Of a stretch of DNA of 64,000 nt, positions 15,458-25,436 are shown in pieces. Under the pieces are notes generated by a model. It saw only the letters and a program-made list of their open reading frames with translations. It searched no databases and was not told where the DNA came from. The DNA is from an uncultured Porphyromonadaceae bacterium (GTDB lineage: Bacteria; Bacteroidota; Bacteroidia; Bacteroidales; Muribaculaceae). The position numbers were made by a program, and so were the translations under genes. Every line of letters starts with the position of its first letter. Positions within the stretch are counted from its first letter, which is position 1. Location of the stretch: the NCBI GenBank assembly GCA_947178215.1, contig CAMWXJ010000013.1:1-64000 (forward strand), read 5' to 3'.

Positions 15458-18400
15458 ATGAAATCAGTCTCAAGTGTTTATCGCACATTGCTGACCCTCG
15501 TAGTAGGGCTGTTACTGTCAGTCAATGTCTACGGACAGCAACTGACCGTCAACGGCAAGGTGCAGGACCCTTCGGGCGAGCCGCTCATCGGCGCGAGTGT
15601 TCTTGTCAAAGGCACTTCGACCGCGGCAGCGACCAACCTCGACGGTCAGTTCACCCTCAAAGCCAATCCCGGCCAGATTCTCATCGTGAGCTACGTTGGC
15701 TACAATCCGGCCGAAGTGGCCGTATCGTCAAGTCCCCTCACCATTACCCTCCAAGAGAGTGCAAAGAATCTTGACGAGGTAGTGGTGCTCGGCTATGGCG
15801 CAGCACAACGTAAGCAGGACCTCTCGGCATCAGTCGGCATCGTTTCCAACACCGACGAGCTGGAGAAGCGTCCCGTGACCTCCACCGAAGCCATGCTTCA
15901 GGGCGCGCTTCCCGGCGTGACCGTACAGAGCAACGGCGGCGACCCTACCTCGATGCCCTCCATGGTAATCCGCGGCCAGGGCTCGGCCAACGGTGACAAC
16001 GTACTCTGGGTAGTCGACGGCGTGCCCGGCGCTCCTATCCACTCGCTCAGCGACATCGAGAACATCGTAGTGCTCAAAGATGCCGCTTCGGCAGCTATCT
16101 ACGGCGCGCAGTCGGGTGCCGGCGGCGTTGTCCTCGTCACCACCCGCAGCGCCGCCAAAGGCGCCGCCACACTCCAATATGAGGGCCAGTTTGGCATCCG
16201 CAAGGCTTCCAACCTCATCGAGCCCCTCAACGCCGAACAGGAAATCGAGATGCGCAAAATCTCGTATGCCAACGCCGGCCAGACACTTCCCGGAGCCTGG
16301 GATGTAACCAAGAACCCCTGGATTGGCACCACCCGCACCAACTGGATGGACGCCATATTCCGCACCGCTTACTACCAGCGCCACAATGTAGTACTCAACG
16401 GTGGCACCGACTCGTTCACCAACCGTGTGGCTTTCGCGTACAGCAACGACGAGGGCACCCTCATCAACACCTACAAGAAACAACTCGGCATCAACTACAA
16501 AGGCTCGTTCAAGCTCAACGAGTGGGTGACTATTCGCGAGGACCTCACATGGCAGAACACCCAAAGCCGCTCCAAGGACACCAACGACGGCTACACCGGC
16601 CCGATTCTCTCGGCTATCTGGATGCCCGCCTGTGCGTCAATCTACAACCCCCTCGACGGCTCATGGGGTGGCACGGCCAACGAAGATCCCGCCTACATCG
16701 CACAATACGGCAACGACCTCGCTTCGGCTCACGGCGACGTGGTCAACCCCGTGCGTCTGCTCACAGCACAGAACATCTATGATCGCATTTCAGATGTATG
16801 GTCGACCACCACTCTCGAAATCGCGCATATCGTTCCCGGTCTCCGCTTCACCAGCCGCTTCACCTACAACCTTGTCAACAGCTACTACAAGGGCTTCAAT
16901 CCCCGCGTAGACGAGCCCGGCAAACCGAGCGCCAACAACCGCCTCAGCGTGTCGAGCTACCGCACCGACAAGTGGAACACCGAAAACACCCTTACTTACG
17001 ACAACGACTTCGGCCGTCACCATGTAAGCGGTCTCTTCTCCGTCACCGCCGACCACTACGATGGCCGTCAGCTCGCCGCCACCGGCTCCGACTTCGCCGA
17101 CGAGAGCGACTTCCTTCAGTATCTTGCGAAAGCCGGCAACACATCCGTGACCGACGCACTCTGGGGCCCCGACTCCAACGTAGGCCTCGTGGCCCGCGTA
17201 GGCTACTCATGGGCCGACCGCTATTTCATGACCGCAAGCTGGCGCCGCGACTATGCCGGCCGTCTGCCCAAAGACAACAACTACGGCGACTTCCCCGCAG
17301 TTACCGGCGCATGGAAAATCTCGTCGGAGCCTTTCTTCAACAAGGAAGGCCTGGTCAACCTCCTCAAAATCCGCGCATCGTGGGGTAAGGTGGGCAACCT
17401 TGGCTCCGTAGGTATGGGCTACAAAGCTGCCCTCCTCAACTCGGCTGTATGGACCGAGCAGGCTCTCTACGGCCCCACCGTCAACGCCCTCTATAACAAC
17501 TTCGTCTACTACGCCAAGTCGGTCAACCCCAACCTCACATGGGAGACTTCCGAACAGTGGGACCTCGGCGTCGACTTCGGCATGCTCAACAACCGCCTCA
17601 CCGGTGCCGTCGACTACTTCAACAAGCGCACCTACAACCTCATCCAGTATCAGACCACCAACTGGCCCAACACCATCGGTCTCGACGCCATGCTCATCAA
17701 CCGTGGCGAAGTTAGGAACCAGGGCGTTGAAATCCAGCTCGGCTGGAACGACCGAATCAACCGCGACTGGTCGTACTTCGTCAACGGAAACTTCTCCTGG
17801 CTCAAAAACAAAGTTACCGACACCGGTGTGAAAAACGCCGACGGCGAGGCAGGCGTATGGACCGGCGGCGGAGAGTTCCGCTCAATTATCCCCTACGTGT
17901 ATCAGACCGCCGAAGGTCAGCCCCTCGGCTCGTTCTATCTCATCAAGACCGACGGCATATTCCAGAGCGACGCCGAAGCTCAGGCCTACACCGGCCCCGA
18001 CGGCAGCCCCATTCAGCCCAACGCGAAAGCCGGCGACCTCAAATTCGTCGACTTCAACGGCGACGGCAAGATTGACAGCTCCGACCGTCAGTACTGCGGC
18101 AACTCCATGCCCAAGACCACATACGCGTTCTCGCTCGGCGCCACCTGGCGCGAGCTCTCAGTCAGCGCCATGTTCCAGGGCGTAGGCGGCGCACAGGCCT
18201 TCTATGCCGGCAAGAGCGTTATCCTCAACGACAACGACGGCAACTTCAACCGCTCGGCCGAGATTCTCAACGCTTGGAGTCCCGACAACACCGGCTCAAA
18301 CATCCCACGTCTGTCGCGCACCGACAACAACGGCAACTTCACCACTCCCTCCGACTGGTATCTCGAAGACGCCTCCTACCTCCGCATGAAGAACCTCACC

Positions 18401-18601
18401 GTCAACTACGACCTGACACGCCTCGTGCGCAAGTGGGCCCATCTCAACTCGCGCGCCAGCTCGCTCAACGTCTACTTCTCGGCCGAAAACCTCTTCACCA
18501 TCACGGATTACTCGGGCGTAGACCCCGAATGTGGCGGTTACGACGCACTCAAATACCCCGTATCGCGCACATTCTCATTCGGCATCAACCTCAAGTATTA
18601 A
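15458..18601 (+). CDS. SusC/RagA-family TonB-dependent glycan transporter
   Basis: A 1047-residue outer-membrane transporter that imports oligosaccharides in complex with its SusD partner, powered by TonB-ExbBD. A signal peptide (about 1-26) is followed by the carboxypeptidase-D-like domain (V-N-G-K-V-Q-D-P-S-G-E-P-L-I-G-A-S-V). The TonB-box region L-D-E-V-V-V-L-G-Y-G leads into the plug (residues about 120-230) and the beta barrel, which ends at an aromatic/basic terminus (I-N-L-K-Y). Length is typical for SusC. It lies between the ROK kinase (39 nt) and susD (25 nt). Confidence 0.97.
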   Translation: MKSVSSVYRTLLTLVVGLLLSVNVYGQQLTVNGKVQDPSGEPLIGASVLVKGTSTAAATNLDGQFTLKANPGQILIVSYVGYNPAEVAVSSSPLTITLQESAKNLDEVVVLGYGAAQRKQDLSASVGIVSNTDELEKRPVTSTEAMLQGALPGVTVQSNGGDPTSMPSMVIRGQGSANGDNVLWVVDGVPGAPIHSLSDIENIVVLKDAASAAIYGAQSGAGGVVLVTTRSAAKGAATLQYEGQFGIRKASNLIEPLNAEQEIEMRKISYANAGQTLPGAWDVTKNPWIGTTRTNWMDAIFRTAYYQRHNVVLNGGTDSFTNRVAFAYSNDEGTLINTYKKQLGINYKGSFKLNEWVTIREDLTWQNTQSRSKDTNDGYTGPILSAIWMPACASIYNPLDGSWGGTANEDPAYIAQYGNDLASAHGDVVNPVRLLTAQNIYDRISDVWSTTTLEIAHIVPGLRFTSRFTYNLVNSYYKGFNPRVDEPGKPSANNRLSVSSYRTDKWNTENTLTYDNDFGRHHVSGLFSVTADHYDGRQLAATGSDFADESDFLQYLAKAGNTSVTDALWGPDSNVGLVARVGYSWADRYFMTASWRRDYAGRLPKDNNYGDFPAVTGAWKISSEPFFNKEGLVNLLKIRASWGKVGNLGSVGMGYKAALLNSAVWTEQALYGPTVNALYNNFVYYAKSVNPNLTWETSEQWDLGVDFGMLNNRLTGAVDYFNKRTYNLIQYQTTNWPNTIGLDAMLINRGEVRNQGVEIQLGWNDRINRDWSYFVNGNFSWLKNKVTDTGVKNADGEAGVWTGGGEFRSIIPYVYQTAEGQPLGSFYLIKTDGIFQSDAEAQAYTGPDGSPIQPNAKAGDLKFVDFNGDGKIDSSDRQYCGNSMPKTTYAFSLGATWRELSVSAMFQGVGGAQAFYAGKSVILNDNDGNFNRSAEILNAWSPDNTGSNIPRLSRTDNNGNFTTPSDWYLEDASYLRMKNLTVNYDLTRLVRKWAHLNSRASSLNVYFSAENLFTITDYSGVDPECGGYDALKYPVSRTFSFGINLKY

Positions 18602-18626
18602 TCTCACCCCTACCGACACATAAGTC

Positions 18627-20252
18627 ATGAATAAATCAATCATAGTATGCGCGCTGACAGCCCTCTCGCTCAGCTCCTGCTCCGATTTTCTCGATGTACA
18701 GCCTGAGGGTGACGCTACCATCACCAACTACTTCACCAACGACCAGCAGGCTATCGACGCTGTCGACGCAATATATGCTCCCATAGCCCAGGAAAGCCTC
18801 TTCGGACGCGAAATCTATTGGGAACAGGGCGCGGCATGCGACATCGTGTGGGCCAAGACCCGCAGCTATCCCACTCTCGCCACCTTCAAGTACACTGGCG
18901 ACGAGAGCCCGCTTCGCGACGCGTTCAAGAACCTCTATACTATCATGTCACGCGCCAACTACGTGATAGACGGCCTTATCGACAAGAGCAACCGCACCGA
19001 CATCGAGGAGCGCTCGCTCGGCGAGGCTTACTTCATGCGCGCTTTCGCCCACTTCTGGATTGCCCACCGCTACGGCACCGACAAGCTCGGTGTTCCGTTC
19101 GTACGTTGGGAAGAGTTTGAGGGCAGCTACGACAACTCGATACCTCCTCAGGCCGAGACCGTCATGGACAACTACCGTATGATTTGCGAGGACCTCGACG
19201 CCGCAATGAGCCACCTGCCCCGCTTCGAGACCTACGGTCCCGACGACCAGGGCCGCCCCCACAAGGCTGCCGCCCTCGGCCTCAAAGTACGCACCAACGC
19301 CTATTGGGCCACATGGGAACCCTCGAAATGGAGCGACGTGATAGCCGGTGTCGACCAACTCGAAAGCGAGTTTGGCCGCGGCCTCGCCGACAGCTTCGAG
19401 GACAACTTCACTCCCGAGTTCGACAAATGGTGGAACCGCGAGTACATCTACACATTCGTTTCCAACGGCGGCTCCGAAGGCGGTGGCGTAGAGCTTCCGG
19501 GCGTCATGCTCGAAGACAAGGGTTGGGGCCTGTACAACGGCTGGGGCCAGATTAAGCCCTCCAACGACCTCTACGAAGAGATGCTCAGCGACGGCGAGGA
19601 CAACGAACGCCTCAAATACTCAATCCTCTCCTATGGCGACAAGTTTGAGTACTTCGGCGAAGAGCGTACATTCTACTCAACCACCAACCTCAATGTAGGC
19701 TTCCAGGTCTACAAGTTCCAGCACGCTTTCGCCGATGCCGACTGCCAGGCTAAGGGCTACGTAAACCCCAACGGCAACTGGCCCACGGTACGCATCAACT
19801 TCCCGATGATACGTATGGCTGAAATGCTCCTCCTCCGCGCCGAGGCCAACATCATGCAGGGCAACGGCGCCGCCGCTACCGAGGACATCAACAAAATCCG
19901 CCGCCGCTCGCACCTCAAAGAAATCACCGGTCCCGCCACCGGTGCCGACCTCTACCACGAACGTCGTTGCGAGCTTGCGTTTGAATACACCAACCACCTC
20001 TTCGACCTGAAACGCTGGCACCGCTGCTCCAACACCGACCTACAAAGCCTTGCCGCCGCTGAGCTCAACAAGCGCCCGACGGTTCGCTTCTACGAAGACC
20101 GTGGAGACCCTGCCTCAAGCTTCACCGTAGGCTTATACGAGGACTACACCGACAAGCTCCCCTATCAGGACTACATGATGACATTCCCCTATCCGTCTGA
20201 GCAAGTAGCCAACTCCAACGGCCAGCTCAAAAACATCCCGGAGTGGAACTAA
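18627..20252 (+). CDS. SusD/RagB-family glycan-binding lipoprotein
   Basis: 541 residues. The lipoprotein signal ends L-S-S-C with C18 as the acylated cysteine. The start of the mature protein, S-D-F-L-D-V-Q-P-E-G, and the tetratricopeptide-like segments (A-Y-F-M-R-A-F-A-H-F-W; M-L-L-L-R-A-E-A-N; E-R-R-C-E-L-A-F-E) are hallmarks of SusD. It caps the SusC barrel and delivers the bound glycan. No separate surface glycan-binding protein follows it, so recognition may rest on SusD alone. A hairpin lies between its stop and the GH92 gene. Confidence 0.96.
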   Translation: MNKSIIVCALTALSLSSCSDFLDVQPEGDATITNYFTNDQQAIDAVDAIYAPIAQESLFGREIYWEQGAACDIVWAKTRSYPTLATFKYTGDESPLRDAFKNLYTIMSRANYVIDGLIDKSNRTDIEERSLGEAYFMRAFAHFWIAHRYGTDKLGVPFVRWEEFEGSYDNSIPPQAETVMDNYRMICEDLDAAMSHLPRFETYGPDDQGRPHKAAALGLKVRTNAYWATWEPSKWSDVIAGVDQLESEFGRGLADSFEDNFTPEFDKWWNREYIYTFVSNGGSEGGGVELPGVMLEDKGWGLYNGWGQIKPSNDLYEEMLSDGEDNERLKYSILSYGDKFEYFGEERTFYSTTNLNVGFQVYKFQHAFADADCQAKGYVNPNGNWPTVRINFPMIRMAEMLLLRAEANIMQGNGAAATEDINKIRRRSHLKEITGPATGADLYHERRCELAFEYTNHLFDLKRWHRCSNTDLQSLAAAELNKRPTVRFYEDRGDPASSFTVGLYEDYTDKLPYQDYMMTFPYPSEQVANSNGQLKNIPEWN

Positions 20253-20275
20253 TCAACGCAGAATAGAACAATCAT

Positions 20276-20319
20276 GATTCGTGCCGCCGACGCCGGTAAG
20301 GCGACGTGCGGCATGAATC
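20276..20319 (+). promoter_or_regulatory. Intercistronic hairpin between susD and GH92 genes
   Basis: GATTCGTGCCGC (20276-20287) pairs perfectly with GCGGCATGAATC (20308-20319). There is no long T-run after it, so it looks more like a stabilising or partial attenuating hairpin than a full terminator. Such elements can set susCD levels above those of the downstream enzymes. Confidence 0.55.
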
Positions 20320-20389
20320 TATCTAATCCAATCCTCTCACCTCCAATCCATCCTCTCTCCACCCCATTACGCCACTTCACTTGTTACCG

Positions 20390-23269
20390 ATGAATTTGAA
20401 GCCGATACTTATAGCCGCATGCGGCATGCTCGCGGCATGCACATCCACAGTAACCAACTCACCCTACGACCTCGCCGACCCTATGGTAGGCACAGGAGGC
20501 ACCGGCCACACATATCCCGGCGCGACAATGCCCCGCGGTGCCGTACAGCTCAGCCCCGACACACGCAGCAACGATTGGAGCGCCTGCGCCGGCTACCAGC
20601 ACGACGACACTTCGGTCGACGGCTTCTCACACACCCACCTCAGCGGCACGGGATGCTGTGATCTCGGCGACATATTCGTGCGTCCCACTTCGGCCACGGT
20701 CGACATAAACGCCGACACACTCTACTCACCCACTGCCATAGCCGACCAGAAAGCACGGCCCGGCTATTACAGCGCCCGACTCACCGAAGAAGGAATCAAG
20801 GCCGAACTAACGGCAACGACCCACACCGGCGTTCACCGATACACCTTTGACAAAGGCATCACGCCGACAATCATATTTGACCTCGACCACCGCCTCACCG
20901 ACGAAGATGTAGTGAGCGAACTGTCATATCTCACAGTAGAGGGCGACACCGCCATATCAGGCCTGCGCCTTTCCGACGGCTGGACCCCCGGCCAACATGT
21001 ATATTTTACCGCACGCTTCTCGAAGCCCGTGGCAAGCGCAACGCTCGCCCACGGCAACCGTGCTGCCGTGCTGACATTCGCAGCCGACGGCGAACCACTT
21101 GAAATGGTCGTCGGCCTCTCGGGCGTGAGCGTCGACAACGCGCGCCTCAACATCGACACGGAAGTGCCGGTGCTCGACTTCGATACCGTGGCGGCAAAAG
21201 CACGTGAGGCATGGACCGACGCCCTCGGCGCAATCACCGTCGAGGGTGGCTCAGAACGTCATCTCCGCAACTTCTACTCGGCACTCTATCATGCATTAGT
21301 GGTGCCCGACGTGGCAAGCGACGTCAACGGCCTATACCGCCGCCACAACGACTCTATCGCCTCCGCGCCGGAGGGAGCAGCATATTATTCGACTTTCTCG
21401 CTGTGGGACACATATCGCGCATGGCATCCGCTCATGACCATAATCGACACCACTCTTGTGTGCGACATGGTCAACTCGATGCTCGACATGTACGACGCCG
21501 ACGGCGAGCTCCCGGTATGGCCCCTCGCTTCAGGCGAGACAGGCTGCATGATAGGCTATCATTCAGTTTCGGTCATAGCCGACGCCTATATGAAAGGATT
21601 GCGCTGCTTTGATGCCGACCGCGCCCTCGAAGCCATGATTGAATCGTCGCGCAAGCCACGCAAGGGCGCCGACATATGGTCGCAGCAAGGCTATATCCCC
21701 TCCAACTTCAAGCGCGAGTCGGTGTCGTGTGCCCTTGAATACAGCTACGACGACTGGTGCATCGCCCGCATGGCCGAGGCTATGGGGCGCGACTCGATAG
21801 CTGCCGAATATTATGGCCGCGCGGCCAACTACGCCAACCTCTTCGACGGCGCGACACGATTTTTCCGCGGACGCCGAAGCGACGGCAACCGCGATAGCGG
21901 GTTCATCCCCGAGGCCGTAAACCGCGACCTCACCGAAGCCACATCATGGCACTACCGCTTCGCGCCAGTTCACGATGTCGCCGGAATGGCATCGCTCTTT
22001 GGTGGCTATGACCGCCTTGAAGCTGCCCTCGACTCCATGTTCAGCTACAATGCCCCCATTGTGGGAGAGCTGAGCGACATAACCGGCATTGTGGGCCAAT
22101 ACTCTCACGGCAACGAACCGAGCCATCATGTGGCCTATCTCTACGACTACACAGGCTCGCCGTGGAAAACCCAGAAACTGACCCGCGAACTGCTCGACAG
22201 CTGGTATCAGCCCACTCCCGACGGAATATGCGGCAACGAGGACTGCGGCCAGATGTCGGCGTGGTATATCTTCTCGGCACTCGGCTTCTATCCCGTGGCT
22301 CCCGGCAGTAACGAGTTTGCGCTCACCACGCCACTCTTCGAGCGCGCCACCATACGCCTTGCCGACGGCAAGAGCTTCCAAGTCACAGCAAATGACCCGG
22401 AACATAACCTCTACATAGAATCGGTTACGCTCAACGGCGAGCCTGTCGACAACAACTTCATTACTTACAGCCAGATTATGGACGGAGGCACGCTCGCCTT
22501 CACCCTCACCGACACCCCGGTCAAGGAACGCAAGGGAGCGGCTCCATACTCCATGACCGCAGCCCCGCAGGTATCGGTGCCATATATAGGCCAGGATACC
22601 TATCTGTTTACCGACAGCATCACCGTGACTCTCGGCTGCGCCACTCCCGGCGCCGAGATTCGCTACACCCTCGACGGCACGGCTCCAACGCCCGACTCGC
22701 CGCTCTACACCGAGCCGCTACACATCGACCGCTCGCTCACCATACGGGCCATAGGTCTGCGCGAAGGACTTGCTCAGAGCCGCGAGATGTCGGTCGACGC
22801 CACAAAGGCTGAATTCATCCCTGCTGTCAACGATTCCGGCATAAGCAATCTGGGCGTAAGCTACGAGTACTACGAGGGCAACTGCGCCACGACGGCCGAC
22901 ATCACTTCCGGTCGTCTCGTGCGCCGAGGCACAATGAGCACACCTTCAATCGATGGCGCCGACATCGCCGATCACTTCGCGTTCATATTCAGCGGCTATA
23001 TCAGAATACCCGCCACCGGCATCTACGCCTTCCGTACGGTGAGCGACGACGGCTCGGTGCTGTATGTCGACGGCCGCAAGGTGGTAGACAACGACGGAGG
23101 CCACGCGGCCGTGGCAGCGACAGGCCTGATTCCCCTTAGCGAGGGGCTGCACTCCTTCCGCATACTCTACTTCGAGGACTACGAGGGGCAGGAGTTCGAC
23201 TGGGGCTGGAAACGTCCGGGCGAAAGCGATTTCACCTCTGTGCCGGAAGCCAATCTCTTCACCCGATGA
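20390..23269 (+). CDS. GH92 alpha-mannosidase lipoprotein with C-terminal PA14-like domain
   Basis: 959 residues. A lipobox L-A-A-C places C17 as the lipid-modified residue. I use the ATG at 20390; a TTG three codons upstream would also be open. The GH92 catalytic region begins D-P-M-V-G-T-G-G-T-G-H-T-Y-P-G-A and includes the family motif G-N-E-D-C-G-Q-M-S-A-W-Y, with E617 expected to be the general acid. GH92 enzymes are calcium-dependent exo-alpha-mannosidases acting on N-glycans or yeast mannan. A chitobiase-like C-terminal module (about 748-805) and a PA14-type module (about 821-957) follow. The PA14 module shares a near-identical core with the phosphatase encoded at 27060. Linkage preference is not visible. 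Confidence 0.94.
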   Translation: MNLKPILIAACGMLAACTSTVTNSPYDLADPMVGTGGTGHTYPGATMPRGAVQLSPDTRSNDWSACAGYQHDDTSVDGFSHTHLSGTGCCDLGDIFVRPTSATVDINADTLYSPTAIADQKARPGYYSARLTEEGIKAELTATTHTGVHRYTFDKGITPTIIFDLDHRLTDEDVVSELSYLTVEGDTAISGLRLSDGWTPGQHVYFTARFSKPVASATLAHGNRAAVLTFAADGEPLEMVVGLSGVSVDNARLNIDTEVPVLDFDTVAAKAREAWTDALGAITVEGGSERHLRNFYSALYHALVVPDVASDVNGLYRRHNDSIASAPEGAAYYSTFSLWDTYRAWHPLMTIIDTTLVCDMVNSMLDMYDADGELPVWPLASGETGCMIGYHSVSVIADAYMKGLRCFDADRALEAMIESSRKPRKGADIWSQQGYIPSNFKRESVSCALEYSYDDWCIARMAEAMGRDSIAAEYYGRAANYANLFDGATRFFRGRRSDGNRDSGFIPEAVNRDLTEATSWHYRFAPVHDVAGMASLFGGYDRLEAALDSMFSYNAPIVGELSDITGIVGQYSHGNEPSHHVAYLYDYTGSPWKTQKLTRELLDSWYQPTPDGICGNEDCGQMSAWYIFSALGFYPVAPGSNEFALTTPLFERATIRLADGKSFQVTANDPEHNLYIESVTLNGEPVDNNFITYSQIMDGGTLAFTLTDTPVKERKGAAPYSMTAAPQVSVPYIGQDTYLFTDSITVTLGCATPGAEIRYTLDGTAPTPDSPLYTEPLHIDRSLTIRAIGLREGLAQSREMSVDATKAEFIPAVNDSGISNLGVSYEYYEGNCATTADITSGRLVRRGTMSTPSIDGADIADHFAFIFSGYIRIPATGIYAFRTVSDDGSVLYVDGRKVVDNDGGHAAVAATGLIPLSEGLHSFRILYFEDYEGQEFDWGWKRPGESDFTSVPEANLFTR

Positions 23270-23291
23270 ACCTACATAGCGTAATTTTAGC

Positions 23292-23299
23292 TATATTTG
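23292..23299 (+). promoter_or_regulatory. Possible internal promoter for the phosphoesterase genes
   Basis: TATATTTG matches TAnnTTTG exactly in the 82-nt gap after the GH92 gene, followed by C. No TTTG is seen 19-21 nt upstream. A start near 23306 would give a 46-nt leader for the EEP gene. Confidence 0.4.
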
Positions 23300-23351
23300 C
23301 GTCACCAAATCACCCCGTTTCACTATAACTATCAATCATCCTCACATAACC

Positions 23352-24242
23352 ATGAAGAAAATTGCGATAGCACTCGCGGCCACAGCAACAGTCATGCTGG
23401 GCGCATGCGGCAACAACGGAGGCACAGCCACCGGTAGCACAGCCGACGACTGCCGGCTCAACGTGATGTCGTTCAACATCCGCTACGACAACCCCGACGA
23501 CAGCCTTGACAACTGGAAGTACCGCAAAGACCGCGCCGCCAAGGCCATACGTTTCTACGATGCCGACATCGTAGGCACACAGGAAGTACTCAAAAACCAG
23601 CTCGACGACCTCAAAGAGCGTCTGCCGCAGTACACCGCTATCGGCGTGGGCCGCGACGACGGCGAGGAAGACGGCGAGTACAACGCGCTACTCTTCAAGA
23701 CCGAGCGTTTTGACAGTCTGGAAACAGGCACATTCTGGCTCAGCGAGACACCCGACGTACCCGGCTCGCTCGGCTGGGACGGCGCATGCAAGCGCGTGGC
23801 CACATGGGCTCGCCTCCGCGACCGCGAAAGCGGCAAGACACTGCTTGCCGTCAACACCCACCTCGACCACGTAGGCGTCACAGCACGCCGCGAAGGCATC
23901 AATCTTCTCTTCAACAAAATCAACGAACTCGGACAAGGCTGCCCCGTGATACTCACCGGCGATTTCAACTCCACACCCGACAGCGACGTAGTGGCACACA
24001 TCACCGACAGCACCAACCCCAACCACTTGACCGACTCGCGCTCTGTGGCCAGTGTGGTCTACGGCCCCGAATGGAGTTGGCACGACTTCGGCAAGCTCCC
24101 CTACGACCGCCGTCCGCTCATCGACTATGTGTTCGTGCGCGGCGACATGGAGGTAGAGCGCTACGGTGTGCTTGCCGAGACCGAAAACGAAGCCTTCCTG
24201 AGCGATCACTCCCCCGTACTCGTTACTGTCGACATCAACTGA
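23352..24242 (+). CDS. Endonuclease/exonuclease/phosphatase-family lipoprotein
   Basis: 296 residues with lipobox L-G-A-C (C19). The EEP fold is complete: N42 (S-F-N-I-R-Y-D), E78 (G-T-Q-E-V-L), H170 (V-N-T-H-L-D-H-V-G), D204 and N206 (T-G-D-F-N-S-T-P-D), D258 (I-D-Y-V-F) and D285/H286 (S-D-H-S-P-V). This superfamily includes DNase I, sphingomyelinases and inositol-polyphosphate 5-phosphatases, so phosphodiester or phosphomonoester substrates are both possible. Secretion and the PUL context argue against a role in DNA repair and for action on a phosphorylated glycan or lipid head group. It is the first of four phosphoesterases in a row of five genes. Confidence 0.9.
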   Translation: MKKIAIALAATATVMLGACGNNGGTATGSTADDCRLNVMSFNIRYDNPDDSLDNWKYRKDRAAKAIRFYDADIVGTQEVLKNQLDDLKERLPQYTAIGVGRDDGEEDGEYNALLFKTERFDSLETGTFWLSETPDVPGSLGWDGACKRVATWARLRDRESGKTLLAVNTHLDHVGVTARREGINLLFNKINELGQGCPVILTGDFNSTPDSDVVAHITDSTNPNHLTDSRSVASVVYGPEWSWHDFGKLPYDRRPLIDYVFVRGDMEVERYGVLAETENEAFLSDHSPVLVTVDIN

Positions 24243-24270
24243 CCCAATTCCAACAATCACACATACAGCA

Positions 24271-25416
24271 ATGAAACTGATTAATCGTCCGGCTGCATTG
24301 ATTATCACCGCACTGGCAGCCATACCTTCGATATTAGGCCAGACCAAAGGCCGCGACACCGAACTCACCTACATCATGCCCGAACCTTACGAGGTACACA
24401 AGATTGTGCCTCCCAAGGGCAACAAGGTAAAGAACGTGATTCTGATGATAGGCGATGGCATGAGCCTGGCACACATCGCATCGGCATGGAGCGCCAACCA
24501 TGGCAAACTCTTCGTGGAGAACGCCGAGGTCACCGGCCTTTCCAAGACCCCCTGCTTAGACCAGCTTGTCACCGACTCGGGAGCCGGAGGCACCGCTCTC
24601 GCATCGGGCAAAAAGACCAAGTATCACAGCGTGGGCGTCGATGGCGAAGGCAATCCCGCCAAATCGCTCGTTGAATACGCTGCCGACAACGGTCTCGCAT
24701 CGGGCGTGGCAGTAACCTGCCGCCTGTGGGACGCCACTCCGGCCGACTTCTGCTGCCATGTTGTCGACCGCGAGGAGGAAGATAAAATCATGGCCCAGTA
24801 TGTCGACACCAAGGCCGATGTAGTGGTAGGACCGGGATGGTCCAAGATGATCAACCGCGCCGACGGACGCGACCTCTTCAAGGAGCTTCAAGCCAAGGGA
24901 TTCAGCACTCCCCGCTCTCTCGACGAATTTGACGCCATAAAGAGTGGCAAGGTGTTCTGCGTCACCGACTCTTTCGACACCAAGCTCCCCGCCGAGCGTG
25001 GCGACTATCTGGCCCACGCATCGCTCAAAGCCATCGATATTCTGAAAAACAATCCCAAAGGTTTCTTCCTGATGATTGAGGGCTCACAGCTCGATGACTA
25101 CGGCCACTTCAACGACATCGACCTGCTCATGCAGGAGACCCACGACTTCGACCGCACTATCGGCGCCATATTTGACTGGGCGGCCAAGGACGGCGAGACA
25201 CTCGTCGTTGTCACCGCCGACCACGAGACAGGCGGCCTCACCCTCATCGACGGCGACTTGGAGCAGGGCAAGATTGTGTGCAAATTCTCAACCGGCGGCC
25301 ACAGCGGCACCATGGTGCCCGTCTACGCGTTCGGCCCCGGCGCAGAACGATTCACCGGCCTCTATGATAACACTGATGTCGCCTTAAAGATTATGGAACT
25401 TCTCAACCTCAAATAA
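24271..25416 (+). CDS. Alkaline phosphatase (PhoA-type)
   Basis: 381 residues with an N-terminal signal peptide (about 1-23, cleaved after I-L-G-Q or nearby). Active-site features of the alkaline phosphatase superfamily are visible. They include D62 (I-G-D-G-M), the nucleophile S103 in T-D-S-G-A-G-G-T-A, E270, D275 and H279 (M-I-E-G-S-Q-L-D-D-Y-G-H), D317/H318 (T-A-D-H-E-T-G-G) and H344 (G-G-H-S-G-T). It should hydrolyse phosphate monoesters in the periplasm. It lacks the long inserts of larger family members. It lies 28 nt after the EEP gene and 20 nt before the GH63-like gene, so its substrate is likely generated by the locus. Confidence 0.94.
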   Translation: MKLINRPAALIITALAAIPSILGQTKGRDTELTYIMPEPYEVHKIVPPKGNKVKNVILMIGDGMSLAHIASAWSANHGKLFVENAEVTGLSKTPCLDQLVTDSGAGGTALASGKKTKYHSVGVDGEGNPAKSLVEYAADNGLASGVAVTCRLWDATPADFCCHVVDREEEDKIMAQYVDTKADVVVGPGWSKMINRADGRDLFKELQAKGFSTPRSLDEFDAIKSGKVFCVTDSFDTKLPAERGDYLAHASLKAIDILKNNPKGFFLMIEGSQLDDYGHFNDIDLLMQETHDFDRTIGAIFDWAAKDGETLVVVTADHETGGLTLIDGDLEQGKIVCKFSTGGHSGTMVPVYAFGPGAERFTGLYDNTDVALKIMELLNLK

Positions 25417-25436
25417 TCCCCGACCCATATAACACG

